Below are positions 33,230 to 44,487 of a stretch of 64,000 nt of DNA, in pieces. The notes under the pieces were generated by a model. The model had not been told where the DNA came from and did not search any database. It worked only from the letters and a program-made list of their open reading frames with translations. Every line of letters begins with the position of its first letter. Within the stretch, counting starts at the first letter, position 1. The position numbers were made by a program, and so were the translations under genes. The stretch spans positions 109,851,776-109,915,775 of the forward strand of contig OX578146.1 in NCBI GenBank assembly GCA_951213105.1, written 5' to 3'. The DNA is from Amaurobius ferox. Taxonomy: Eukaryota; Arthropoda; Arachnida; Araneae; Amaurobiidae.

Positions 33230-34260
33230 AAATACGTGTACAAATGCTCACAATAGGCACACCATCGATGATATAGGCAAGCTATCGGCATACAGTAGGC
33301 ATAATGATGACACATTATCGAACATATTGGTAAGCTATCGGCACATTATCGGCAAACTAATTTCCATACATCGACAAACTAATTTTCACACATCGCATCG
33401 GCAAACTATTGTCAAATTATCGGCTCACGATCGACACACCTTCAGACATTGGCAAGCTATCGGAACACACTGTCAGCAAACTATTCCTTATCGGCAAACT
33501 ACCGGCGGACTGTTGGCATACTATCAGATATATCGGCAAGCAGTCGGCAAGCTATCGGAACACACTGTCAGCAAACTATTCCTTATCGGCAAACTACCGG
33601 CGGACTGTTGGCATACTATCAGATATATCGGCAAGCAGTCGGCAAGCTATCGGAACACACTGTCAGCAAACTATTCCTTATCGGCAAACTACCGGCGGAC
33701 TGTTGGCATACTATCAGATATATCGGCAAACAGTCGGCAAGCTATCGGAACACACTGTCAGCAAACTATTCCTTATCGGCAAACTACCGGCGGACTGTTG
33801 GCATACTATCAGATATATCGGCAAGCAGTCGGCAAGCTATCGGAACACACTGTCAGCAAACTATTCCTTATCGGCAAATTACCGACGGACTGTTGGCATA
33901 CTATCAGATATATCGGCAAACAGTCGGCAAGCTATCGGAACACACTGTCAGCAAACTATTCCTTATCGGCAAACTACCGGCGGACTGTTGGCATACTATC
34001 AGATATATCGGCAAACAGTCGGCGTACACTTGGCATATTAGTGGGCATATCGGTAACCTATTGGCGAACAGTCGGCGTACAATGGAAACATCAGTTGACA
34101 TATAGGTAAGCTAATGGCACACAACAGAACACAATCGGCACACATAAACACACTACTGGCAAACTATTATTTACACATCGCAAACTATTGGCAAACTATC
34201 GACGCGCTATCGACATACTATCGACGCGCTATAGACATACTATCGACAAATTATTTGCGA
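33230..34260. repeat. 95-base higher-order tandem array built from ~12-base monomers
   Basis: CGGAACACACTGTCAGCAAA recurs at 33461, 33556, 33651, 33746, 33841 and 33936, exactly 95 bases apart, with units almost identical. Each unit is itself a row of short motifs such as TATCGGCAAACTA and TATCGGCAAGC; drifted monomers flank the regular core on both sides (33265-33460, 34030-34260). The unit has no stop codon in any of three forward frames, so three overlapping long open frames arise. 95 is not a multiple of 3, so each frame gives the same peptide set in rotation, a sign of a satellite and not of a gene. Confidence 0.95.
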
Positions 34261-34837
34261 AATAGTGCTTAATAATCTACATCCAAACTCCCTTTAATAT
34301 TGTGAGGTAATATTGCATTTTTCTGAGGTACATTATGATCTTAATGAACCTTATGACCAAATGAATTAAGATTTTGAAATTATTTGTATCTTTTAACATT
34401 TTAATGTTCAAGTAGTTTATTACTATTTGTTACTCTCTGCTACTATATTTATTACTGTGCTTTTACTATTTGTGATCAAAATCAAATTTTAGATATATAC
34501 TCGATGACCTTGCAAATGATAGGAAAATAATCTGATCTGAAGAGAAACTAAGATAAAAAGTTGCTCTTTCTCATTTACAATTCCTTCATTTCAATTCTTT
34601 AATTTCGATAATGAGTAGTAGTACTAAATTGAACACGATGACTTAAAATGTGAATATTTTTAAGCTTTCGATAATATACCTTTAGGACTATTCGATCGTC
34701 ATTCAATAATTTAAAAAATAAAATAGTTTAGTAAACAGTACTGTTTATTGTTGTCAAGTTCCATGTAATGGTAGTCTGAAAAATTTGAAGAGAAGGAACA
34801 TAGTAATATTTATAAATATGAGTAGCCAGTTTAATAT

Positions 34838-35637
34838 TACTTTCCTTACTGTGTGTGTGTGTGTGTGTGTCAGTAAGTCTGTGGAGACGATATCTCACGA
34901 ACAAATGGAGCGATTCGAATGGAATTTGGTACAAAAATCATAATCTGTGAATACTGGAAGTCTATTGTTTTTAAACGTAATTGAATGTTCAAAACCCTCC
35001 TAAATTTTCGTGTGAAATCTTGAAAAAATCATCAAAAAATCAAAACCTTTAATAAAGTTACACAAATAGACATTTCTTATGTAATTTTTCCTTAGAAAAC
35101 GATTGACATAAATTTTAGAACGCTAGCATGAACCGTTCTCGAGATATTGCACATTAAAAAAAAATATTAAAAAATCCTATAAATTAAAAAAATATATTAA
35201 CTGTTGAGAAACATGTTCACTTTTCATATGTAATATCATGCAATAAATTTGGTGACATCATTCTTGTGGATCTAGCTCGTTCCATTCATGAGAAAAGATA
35301 CTTTGAGTGATACTTTTGTATTTGAACGCCAATAGTTATTTATCTGCTATAAGACTTATTTTTCTGTCCATAACGCTTGGCGAAATTTTGGCGACGAATT
35401 TGCCGGAATGTCGCCAACTCGGCGACAATTTTAAATGTTGCCAAATTAACGAAAATCTCGCCAAATGGATAAAAATGACGCTAAATCAATGAAAATGACG
35501 ACTAATTGATGGAAATTCAATATCTTGGAAAGAATATAAGTATCTACTATAAGAATAACCTTTTTTTTACTGTAAAAATAGTAAATTCATTGCATTATAT
35601 AAGGAAAGTCGTGTGCTGCCCACATCAGATTTTTTTC
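34838..35637 (+). repeat. GT-microsatellite repeat, copy with shortened 5' part
   Basis: It begins TTACTTTCCTTACTG directly before the (GT) tract; the leading palindrome and GGTCGAAAATTCG part are missing. It then follows the copies at 18121 and 48951: GAACAAATGGAGCGATTCGA, GAGATATTGCACATT, CTCGTTCCATTCATGAGAAA, the GGCGA segment, and the end TATATAAGGAAAGTCGTGTG with CCCACATCAGATTTTTTT. Confidence 0.85.
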
Positions 35638-36159
35638 AGAACTTTAGAGCGCTAGCATGAAGCGTTCTCGAGATATTGCACATTTTTAAAAAAAAAATTA
35701 TTAAAAAATTCTATAAATTAAAAAAAAATATATTAACTGTTGTGAAACATGTTCACTTTTCATATGTAATATCATGCGATAAATTTCATGACATCATTCT
35801 CGTGGATCTAGCTCGTTTCATTCATGAGAAAAGATATTTTGAGTAATACTTTTGTATTCGAACACCAATAGTCAGTTATCTGCTATAAGAATAACTTATT
35901 TCTCCGTTTATAACGCTTGGCGAGATTTTGGTGACGAATTTGGCGGAATATCGCTAACTTGGCGACTTTTTAAATGTTGCCAAATTAACGAAAATCTCGC
36001 CATATGGATAAAAATGATGCTAAATCAATGAAAATGACGACTCATTGACGAAAATTCATTATCTTGGAAAGAATATAAGTATCTACTGTAAGAAAAATCT
36101 ATTATTTTACGGTAAAAGTAGTAAATTCATTGTATTATATAAGGAAAGTCATGTGTTGC
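35638..36159 (+). repeat. tandem second copy of the 3' half of the GT-microsatellite repeat
   Basis: Starting with CAGAACTTTAGAGCGCTAGC it repeats the part that begins near 35113 in the copy before it, again through the GGCGA segment to TATATAAGGAAAGTCATGTG. It joins directly to the end of the previous copy. Confidence 0.85.
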
Positions 36160-37616
36160 TTAGTTTCTATCAAAATATTCAGAGTTTCCGGTAATTTTGT
36201 TGGTATTAATTCATCCATTTGGTACAAACAAACTAACGAACCATCTCTCTTTACATATAAAACATGTTAACTAAATATTTTGACATGACATGCCAGAAAA
36301 TTGTTTCTTTGTCTGTAAATTTTAAAGTGTCTTGGTACATTAAACAGTTTAAAATGTCATAAATAAGGAAAAAAAAACATATAATTAAACTATTAATTTG
36401 AACGAATTGAAACATTTTATTAGTTACATTGTAAAGCAGTTGATTAAAGGTATCGAATGGTTTCGAATGCAAAAAATAGGAGGATTTGTAAGTTTGTTCA
36501 CTTTCCTCCTTATATTTTACTTTTAATTTTTTTAGTTTCTGTTTTGCAGCAATTTCTTTCTTTCTGGTAATCTCTCTTACTTTGGCTGATGTGTCTACTC
36601 TGTTACAGTGTTCGTAAAAAGAAGCAGTTGCGGTTGATGCCTTTAATAAACTGTCTAATGCTTTAACTAAAGAAGTGTTTTATTTCTAGCTACATATAAA
36701 TAAGTTCAGAGATTATAGCAGATTTGAAATATATCTATATAAATAAAATTGAAAATCTGTTTGTCTGTTTATATCGTCATCAAGAGAGAACGGTTGAAGG
36801 AAATTTCATCAAATTTTTATGGGTATCTTTGGTATGGTCTTATAATTAAGACATTTGTCTTTTTGTCTGTCTATCTTCATGTCATATTAACTATTTTTTT
36901 ACTTTAAGCGTGACCCAATCGTTATATAAGCCTCGATAAGCGGGACTCAATCGTTATTTGAGTATCCAAACAAGCATAACCTAATATTTTTTGAACCTCT
37001 CTACAATAAATCCAATTCAAAATCCGATAACGTGATATGATCGTTATTGATGCCTTTATCTCTAAAATTTCGGAAGCCTTATAAAATAGTGAAGTAAAAC
37101 ATAAACCTTTTAATCTGCTGACAATATTAAAAGAATGAAAATTCTTGTTCTTTCATTTGAGTTTTCTTTATTGTCTGACATATATTAATAGTATAAATTT
37201 GCATGCATTCTTTAAACATTAGCAGAATTTAATTTTTTTTTTATTGAGTGGTAATATTAAGCTATTTGTTACCACTAGCAGCTTCGTTTAGAGAAGCTTC
37301 GTTTTGTTTAGAATATTCTATTAATAAAATTGTGAGCTTTTTATAGTTTTGAAATTAGTTTGCTCTTTATATTTTCAGATTTTTTTGAATGTACTATTAG
37401 ATTCTTTTTTTTCAAAAAGAAAGGTTTCAAATATTAAAAGTTTATCGAAAAATGTGAATTAAGTTTCTTTACATTATATAATTTGTACGGCGTCCCAAGA
37501 AAGGGTATATAACTAGCATGTTATGCGTTAAAATAATTATATATCACCCAATTCCTTGGGTAGAAATAGTGTTAGTGTTATGAGTCGTGATTAACTAAAG
37601 AAACTTTATTTTATAG

Positions 37617-37805
37617 GTTACACCTTGCATTACCAAAGGGGAACTGGTCACTGGTTGCATGTGCCATTAGTATCAGCAGATCAATCCAGTTATACACTGA
37701 ATTCCCTGCAAGCAGATACATTATACCATTTGTATCTTACTGCTAATAATAAGCACGGTAGAGGACAAGCTAGCGATGTCCTTGCTGTTAAGACGAAAGA
37801 GAAAG
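37617..37805 (+). CDS. FN3 domain, main part
   Basis: This 189-base phase-1/phase-1 exon (acceptor TTTTATAG, donor AAAG|GTAAAT) encodes GYTLHYQRGTGHWLHVPLVS, SSYTLNSLQADTLYHLYLTA and NNKHGRGQASDVLAVKTKEK. G-Y-x-L-H-Y-x-x-x-x-G-x-W and L-Y-L-T-A-x-N-x-x-G-x-G are typical of the FNIII domain that follows Ig10 in long Dscam (FN5-like). It fits the idea that Ig10 and the middle FN domains were lost in the short form. Residues 550-612. Confidence 0.9.
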
Positions 37806-37899
37806 GTAAATATATGAAAATCTATCACACTAAATAAAACGTTTGTTTGTAAGAATATAACTTTCTTTTCTTACTTTAAAGGAAAATTAGCTGACTAAA

Positions 37900-38062
37900 T
37901 TGTTTTAAGGTCGTCTTGAGTCCTCTTCCTTTGATCACAGATAGTATCTTCTCTTAACAACCGCTAAGAAAGAACTGCCTCAGTTCTTTCTTATGCAGTT
38001 CTTTCCTATCGATTCTTGAGAGAAGACATTGTTTGTGACATGAGGAAAAGGCCTCTAGTGGT
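37900..38062. repeat. hairpin (foldback) sequence
   Basis: TAAGAAAGAACTG and CAGTTCTTTCTTA stand 3 bases apart near 37966-37994, a perfect 13-base stem. Pairing goes on imperfectly outward: CCTTTGATCACAGATAG with the complement of the stretch near 38030-38052, and TCTTCTCTTAACAA with that of CTTGAGAGAAGA. Confidence 0.75.
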
Positions 38063-38718
38063 GGTGTGTGTATAGAAGAGGGGCTTGTTTTTCCAAACAT
38101 AATCTGAAAAATTGATGTTTTAATTTAATTAAATGAACTAAAATTGAATTAATTTGCATTTCCTAAAACATTACACAAGTGCATTGTTATAATAAAATCA
38201 TAAAGGTATTCATTGTTTTGATCGTGTATGCCTGATTAAAAGTTAGTACTTTTTGAATGCTTTTGGTATTATTATACAGTACCAAACTAATAAAATACAG
38301 TACCAAATGTACGGTAATTATACAGTACAAAACTAAATAAAATGAGTTGAAATATTTTCAGAACGATATGGACAAGATACGAGGGCAAGATAGTGATTTA
38401 AAAGACGTATAATGAATTATGTGTTACATCTGTTCCAAACACAAACAGATCTATGTTAAATCCTATAGATGTGAGAGAGATATGTGTGAGATTTTCCTCA
38501 TTATAAATCCTATGCATGTATATGACTAGTCTAATAGAAATTTAAAGTCAATGAAACAGATTGCCATCCGACTTGTCATATAAGGTCCACCAATAAAATC
38601 CACCAAAAATTTTTCACCATAAATCTCAAATATGATATATACTAAATAAATTAACCTGCTGATTATGAAAATATAACTTATTAGTACTTCTTTGAAGAAA
38701 GCAGGCATAAGAAAACTA

Positions 38719-38915
38719 GGTGGCTACAATTGTCTCAAGGGTGTTATGAAATCTCTTCCTCTGGTCAGCAACAGTGTGCTCTTAACAAACTCTAAGATAT
38801 AATTGCTTTCTGTTGTATCTTAACTTTAATTAAGAATACAATGTTCCAGACCTGAGGAAGAGAGATCATAATAACGCTATCGAAACAATCGTAGTCATCT
38901 ATTTTCCAACTCCTG
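38719..38915. repeat. hairpin (foldback) sequence, related to the one at 37900
   Basis: TCTCTTCCTCTGGTC (38752 on) pairs with the complement of GACCTGAGGAAGAGAGA (38850 on), and CTACAATTGTCTCAAGGGTG with that of the stretch ending TCGAAACAATCGTAG near 38898. The middle part AACTCTAAGATA pairs with TATCTTAACTTT. The outer arm resembles TTGTTTTAAGGTCGTCTTGA at 37900, so the two are probably one family. Confidence 0.7.
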
Positions 38916-39100
38916 CTTTCGTTAAGGAAGTACTAGAACGTTATAATGATATACAAACTATTTTTGACTTCTAGAGAATTTGTTTTTCTCGTACGTATTA
39001 GTAAGGTTAATATTTTATGTTATAAGATGCCATGAAAATTTTGAAATTAATAATTACTTTGTCATATAATTAAATATACAAAACATATTTATATTTATAG

Positions 39101-39250
39101 GTGCAAGAGATTTTCCGATGTATCTGGATCTTTCATTGCTTATTCCAGCAGCCGCTGCACTCCTAGCATTAGTAGTTGTCATTGTAGTAGTCATAGTTTA
39201 CGTCATTAAATCTAGATCTCGGGAAGATTTGGTCAAAGACCAAATCAAAG
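39101..39250 (+). CDS. transmembrane exon
   Basis: This 150-base phase-1/phase-1 exon (acceptor TTTATAG, donor AAAG|GTAGTA) encodes GARDFPMYLDLSLLIPAAAA, LLALVVVIVVVIVYVIK and SRSREDLVKDQIK. A hydrophobic stretch of about 26 residues (LSLLIP to YVI) is followed by the basic stop-transfer KSRSR, so this is a type I membrane protein. In Dscam the membrane segment likewise follows the last FNIII by a short linker. Confidence 0.92.
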
Positions 39251-40619
39251 GTAGTATGGAAATTGGTGATATTTTTGCTTTTTTGTACTCTTTGAATATA
39301 CAACATGCAACAACTGTTTTCAATTTGTTTTCAATTTGTTTTACGTGTAACTAAAGTTTATACTTGATATTTTTTGAAAGTATTAAGAACCAGAAAATTG
39401 CAGTCCTAATGGCAAAGTGTATCTTTTAAACTGTATCTTCTAAGTCTATCTTTTAAACTTCGCACTATATAAAGTGTGTTGACCAGATTTTGATGACAAA
39501 AGTTGATGATCAAATTTTGAGTATTGATTATTATAACTTTAAAGTTTTTATTTAAATTTATATATTTTTTTTGGAAATTACAAATTAAGAAAGTATAAAA
39601 ATATATTCTAATTAACAATCCAAAATCAGGAAGACTTATTATAATTTTAAAATGTAAAATAATGTGAATAATCTCATATAGTGCAACGGGAAAACGTGTT
39701 TTACAGTAAAATAGTTGATACTTTAGACCAGTGATAGACTAAGAATACTGTTTGAGATACCTGGTCGATTGGGAAAAAATTAAAAAAAAATATTTAACCT
39801 AAATTATTTGCATATGTTAATTACACAGGATACAATTCAAGCATGGAAAATAATTAATACAATTTAAGTGTGCATATTTTATTTGCATAGTTAAAGTATA
39901 TATAATTCATGTTTAATAGATTTAATATACGAGCTTACAATACAGTTTACCATACAATATTTAATACATGAGTGTAAATGAGGCGAATTGTTCTCCAAAA
40001 AATGCCAAACAAAATATTTTAGGATACCTACAATAAACACTTTTATGATTTTATATATATTATATTAGAACAATTTAGAGTTATATGCAGTTCATAAAAA
40101 GTCATATTCAAATATATTAGACAAGAAATAGTTGTTATTGATGAAAAGTCGATTAATTTCTAATAAAAAATATTTAATACACGGAAACAGTATTGTATGA
40201 GATGTTATGAACTATATTTTCAATTCATCTACTTTGTTTTTTCGTTACTAATATCAAAAATGCTAAATGCATTCTTATGGGCTGCATATTGTTTATTTGT
40301 ATTTGCCATGGAAAATATTATGGAGTTATAAAATGAGAATAATCTGGTCAGATAATTTGGAGTACAGAAGATCTATTGTCGAAATAACTTTATAATCAGT
40401 TTTAAAATATAGTTTCAATGATATATCTAATGAAATATCCAATGATATATCCAATGATTCAAGCATGCTGTGTAATATTAAATGTATTCTGATTTACTGC
40501 TTCACTTAACGCAGTAAAATATACTGATATAAAATCAATCGTTTTCTTGAATATTTTAAAATTATTGATTGATACACATTTTTATGAGTCAGGGTAAATA
40601 ACATAATTTATTTAACTTT

Positions 40620-40657
<38 letters not shown>

Positions 40658-42833
40658 CAGTGTTTGTACATAATGAATGAAATTCGTTTTACTGTACGGT
40701 GAGTAGGGTAAAGGAAAAACAACATCTACAGGCAAATATGATTAAATATTGAAATCTAGTAAAAGTTGCAGTTTTTTGGTTTACACTTTTTTAGGAATAT
40801 TTATTTTTAAGGAAATTGTCCTGATGTATGGTAGCAAATGAAAATATTTTCCATAGAAAATATTATACAGTTATACATAAAAAATAATGTGGTAAGATAA
40901 TTCGTATCACCGAATATCTATCATACAAATTATTTTGCAATGCTTTTCTTAAACTAGTTTCATTATCAAGTTAATGAGCTCGTGCTCGTAATCTAAATTA
41001 TTTAAAGATCTGTAAAATATTTATAATGTTACTAAGTACAGCTATTTTTGATTTGAAGGTAAGAAACAAAATTCTAATGCTGAATTTTCAATGATTTAGT
41101 CATATAGGCTATGAAATATTAAATATATTCTGATTTCATGCTTCACTTAACACATATTAAAATTTATTAGAGTAATTACTGATATGAAATCAATCATTTC
41201 CTTGAATGTTTTAAAGTCATTTTCTTGATTATTTTAAAATTATTTATTGATTTACATTTTCATAATTCACTGAATAGCGCAAGTTATCAATCTTTACAAG
41301 AAATATATTTCTGCCTTAGCACTAGTAAATGACATATGTTTTGCAGTAAGGAGAGTAGGGTGAAAGAAAAGCAAAATCTACAGGCAAATAATAGCTTTCA
41401 AAATCCAGTGAAAAGCCATGAGTTTTTGCTTGCATTTTTTAAGAATATTTATGCTTTAAAGGAATTCACCAACTCCATAGTAACAAATAAAAATATTTTC
41501 CCTGGAAAATATTATATAATTATAAATTAAAATTAATCTGGTATGACAATTCTAACTAACGAAAATCTACTGTAGAAATACTTTTAAAATCATTAATTTG
41601 AAATTGGTTCAATATCATTAAGCTAATAAACTTATGTTAATAAGCAAAAAAATTGAAAGAGCTATAGAACATTTATAGCTTTATTAAGTACAGTATTTTC
41701 TATTTGAAATAGTTATCACTATATAAAACTTCGTTAAAAACCAAATGAATAATACTAATGATTTACTCATATATGTTGTGTAATATTAAATGTAATCTGA
41801 TTTAATGTTTGACTTAAAACATATTAAAATATACCAGAGTAATTACTCATATAAAATATTTTAATTTTATTAAATATGAAAAAAATATTTATTGGTTAAC
41901 ATTTTCATGAGAATAATGCAATTTATCTATTTTTACAAGAAAAATATTCCACTCTTTGTACATAATGAATGAAATGCGTTTTACTGCAAAGAAAGTAAGG
42001 CAAAGGAAAAACAACATCTACAGACAAACTTGAAAACATTTTGAAATCCAGTAAAATGCGGTATAGGTTATTCCCCACATTTCTTTAAGAATATCTGCTT
42101 TTTAGAAAATTAACGTAATTCATGGTAATAAATATAAAAATGATCTAGAAATTATCACTGAGTTAAAAATTTACAATAATCTAGTATGCACAAATATAAT
42201 TATTATCAATACAATAAGGAAGTTCTACTATTTTAAAAACAAATATTTAATGATGTGTTATAGTTATTTTGTATGCATGCCAATAGATTAATCATTAACT
42301 ACATGAAAATTGCTTGAATTATTGAAAATTATTAATTCCGATATGAAAATTACCAAAGGTGAAAAGTTTGAAATATTATTGAAAAATACTTGAATGCCTT
42401 AAATTTTTTATATTTAAGCGTAATCGAAATTCATTAATGCAAATCAAATGAAAGATTTGGAAAAATTTAAAAGAAAAAAAAAAGAAAATTTTGCAATATA
42501 TTAACGTAATGTAATGATTTCTTATTTGAGTTGAAAATAAAAATAAATAAATATTTGTATATATTTTTGTTTTAGATTCAGTATAAGAAGATTTAAATTA
42601 AAGTTTGAATTTTTAGTATAAAATATTGATTGAAATTTTGTATTGGATTTGCAAATCAATATAAGAAAAGTTACGGTTCAATATCAGTCTTCGTTTCGAT
42701 CGATGAAATTCAATGTCTCAATGAAGTGTTATCTCTTTAAAATATGGAATCTCAAGTATAAAACCTCTGCAATATTTAAATTTAAATTTTCTATTATATG
42801 ATATTCAATGGTTTCTTTTTTTATCGCATTTAG
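39251..42833 (+). other. intron dominated by a ~650-base tandem array
   Basis: 39251-39980 and 42130-42830 are AT-rich with no recognisable content. The middle is the tandem array listed separately. There is a (TA)n tract at 40624-40655. Confidence 0.6.
40010..42130. repeat. ~650-base tandem array, about three diverged units
   Basis: Each unit carries, in order, ATTAAATGTATTCTGATTTA, CTTCACTTAACACATATTAA, ACTGATATAAAATCAATCG, TACATAATGAATGAAAT, a GGTAAAGGAAAAACAACATC block with CTACAGGCAAAT, and GAAATCCAGTAAAA. The AACATCTACAG block stands near 40722, 41376 and 42016, about 640-655 apart. Identity is moderate (perhaps 75-80%). Confidence 0.8.
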
Positions 42834-43033
42834 CTCTAGCTGGCCAGCAGCAGTATATCTATGCAGCTGGTACATCTGGGCGTTATGACAGCGTTGACAA
42901 AGGGAGACCTTACAGTCAAGGGGAACCCGGAACACCAGCTGTCAGTCTAGCCTCGTATGCATCAATACCTTCTAGGATTGACCAGGATGAACTCTACGGA
43001 GGTCCAATAGAAGTTAAGGGGCCTTATGGACAG
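42834..43033 (+). CDS. cytoplasmic exon 1
   Basis: This 200-base exon runs from phase 1 to phase 0 (donor CAG|GTAATT). It encodes ALAGQQQYIYAAGTSGRYDS, VDKGRPYSQGEPGTPAVSLA, SYASIPSRIDQDELYGGPIE and VKGPYGQ. Several Tyr residues (YIYAAG, RYDS, ELYGG, GPYGQ) may be kinase or SH2 targets; this is inferred from motifs only. Two acceptors, TTTAG|CTCTAG|CTGG, are 6 bases apart and both keep the frame, adding or dropping two residues (Ala-Leu-Ala-Gly or Ala-Gly). Confidence 0.88.
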
Positions 43034-43188
43034 GTAATTTTGGTAATGTATTGCACATTTAAATAGAATAGTTCTAAGTTAGGTATATGTTGGTTTTGTG
43101 ATCTACGGTCATTTATGTTTTCAAGAATCGATGCTCTTCCTATAGTCCACAATCTCCAGATTTACGAGGTCCTCTAATATACACGATT

Positions 43189-43908
43189 ACTAGGAAACTC
43201 TTTAAGCATCCTAAAAACTTTGTAAGAAAAGGCCCATAAGTGTACACGTTAGGTATATCTATAGTAAAGTGACCATGCTTGATCTAATAAAAGAAATTAG
43301 AGCGCCTATAGTGGGGAATGGAAAAAGTTTGAATAACGACCTCGGTAACAAAGATAGTTAGAAAGAAAAGCCAAATACAAAGTTTTTGTGCATTATTTAA
43401 TGAGTAGCAATCGTCACTGAAACTGCTGCAGAACGCATCTATTTGACACAATAGAGTTATTGGAAAATTTATGTTCTATTCAGGAGTACTAAAATAAACG
43501 AGACTAATATGCACAGGAATATTATGTATTGCTTGCGCAAACGCCCTCTGTTCACAACAATGCACATTTGAACTCAAGAATAAATAGGATCACATATTTT
43601 GACAAGCATTGCACATGTCACCTTGTTACACTCCCTGATGATATGACTTTTTAGAAAGCATTTATTGTTTTCGATATATGCTTTCCGTGTGTTCCTCATG
43701 TCAATTACCACTAATTGGATAATCCTCTACAACGTCTTGGTTGTCATTTTTATTCTATATTCTTTTTCATGCATAATTATGCTAATTTTTTAAATTCTCC
43801 GCTAGGAGTGCTTAAATCACTTTTATTCGAACGATCATGGTCACTAATGTGTACGCGTATGCATCTTTCTCTACAAAATTTTAGGGAGTGTTTAAGGACT
43901 TCCCTAGA
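43189..43908. mobile_element. foldback element with ~110-base arms
   Basis: The left arm 43189-43302 (CTAGGAAACTCTTTAAGCAT to AGTGACCATGCTTGATC and ATAAAAGAAAT) pairs with the right arm 43802-43908 (TTTTATTCGAACGATCATGG, TCACTAATGTGTACGCG, TTTAAGGACTTCCCTAG). The loop of about 500 bases has no recognisable frame. Identity of the arms by eye is about 75%. Confidence 0.65.
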
Positions 43909-44328
43909 AACTCCGAAAGCGTGAACACACATTTGTTCTATGCAGGTATAATTTTATTCGGTAATATAGTGGTTATGTCAGACGTGATGTCACAGAAAAC
44001 TATCGATTTGATTGGACTATGCTCTGAAACTGCAGCTTAAAATAATTCATTATATTCATTTACTCATGTGAATACAGTGTGAAGACTGAAACAGTAAATT
44101 TTCTGTATTTTGATACCTATTTAAAATAAGATATTATGTATTTTGTATTATTATATTCAGAGTTTCCCTAAATACTATTATAACACATTAAGAAATCAGC
44201 ATGGTCTGAAAAAAAAAGGTTACTGATATGTTGATTATATTCTGATTTTCATATATGAATTCTGATGTGCAAGTTCGTTCAAACTAAATATGTTTGCTCA
44301 CAGTTACATACGTACTCTTGCATTTCAG

Positions 44329-44487
44329 GATAGTTATACCCTCTCACATTTAGATATTGATAATGTTCCAGAAGAATTAACGTATTGGCTTCTGAGGAGT
44401 AAGAAGTCTCAGGTTGTAGATTTAAGTCCTTGCGCCTTCAGTTTTTATGATTTCAACGGCATGTTAATTATAAATATTTCAATATGA
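44329..44487 (+). CDS. candidate alternative last (or cassette) exon of the cytoplasmic tail
   Basis: After a good acceptor (TTGCATTTCAG) a phase-0 frame reads DSYTLSHLDIDNVPEELTYW, LLRSKKSQVVDLSPCAFSFY, DFNGMLIINISI and stop (TGA 44485-44487). It matches the phase of exon 42834-43033 (GPYGQ|DSYTL). It could be an alternative 3' end, with AATAAA about 140 bases after the stop. A weaker choice is a skippable 84-base exon ending at CAG|GTTGTA (44412), in frame with exon 51240. The first part looks coding; the end after VDLSP does not resemble anything I know. Confidence 0.5.
   Translation, partial: DSYTLSHLDIDNVPEELTYWLLRSKKSQVVDLSPCAFSFYDFNGMLIINISI

Larger units (their letters stand above)
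31300..37616 (+). other. 6.3 kb intron with foldback element, satellite-like array and repeats
   Basis: It holds a local 62-base duplication (31661-31770), an inverted-repeat element (31772-32635), the 95-base higher-order array (33230-34260) and two pieces of the GT-microsatellite repeat (34838-36159). Near 36730-36860 ATATAAATAAAATTGAAAAT and CTGTTTGTCTGTTTATA look like a known style of repeat end, without a family I can name. The rest is empty to my reading. Confidence 0.55.
37806..39100 (+). other. intron with two hairpin elements
   Basis: Two related inverted-repeat sequences lie at 37900-38062 and 38719-38915. Between them the sequence is AT-rich with a small duplication of CAGTACCAAACTAATAAAAT-type units near 38270-38345. 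Confidence 0.55.

Noticed and set aside
33461..34030. CRISPR-like regular spacing
   Set aside because: The units are contiguous and identical through their full length, with no variable spacers, in an animal intron.
33180..34109. Three overlapping open frames of 210-309 codons
   Set aside because: They are produced by the 95-base satellite, whose unit has no stop in any forward frame; the peptides are the same motifs in rotation.
38850..38900. Hammerhead ribozyme (CTGAGGA ... CGAAAC ... GTAGTC)
   Set aside because: The core words are there, but I cannot form a stem II between them and the segment pairs better as one arm of a foldback.
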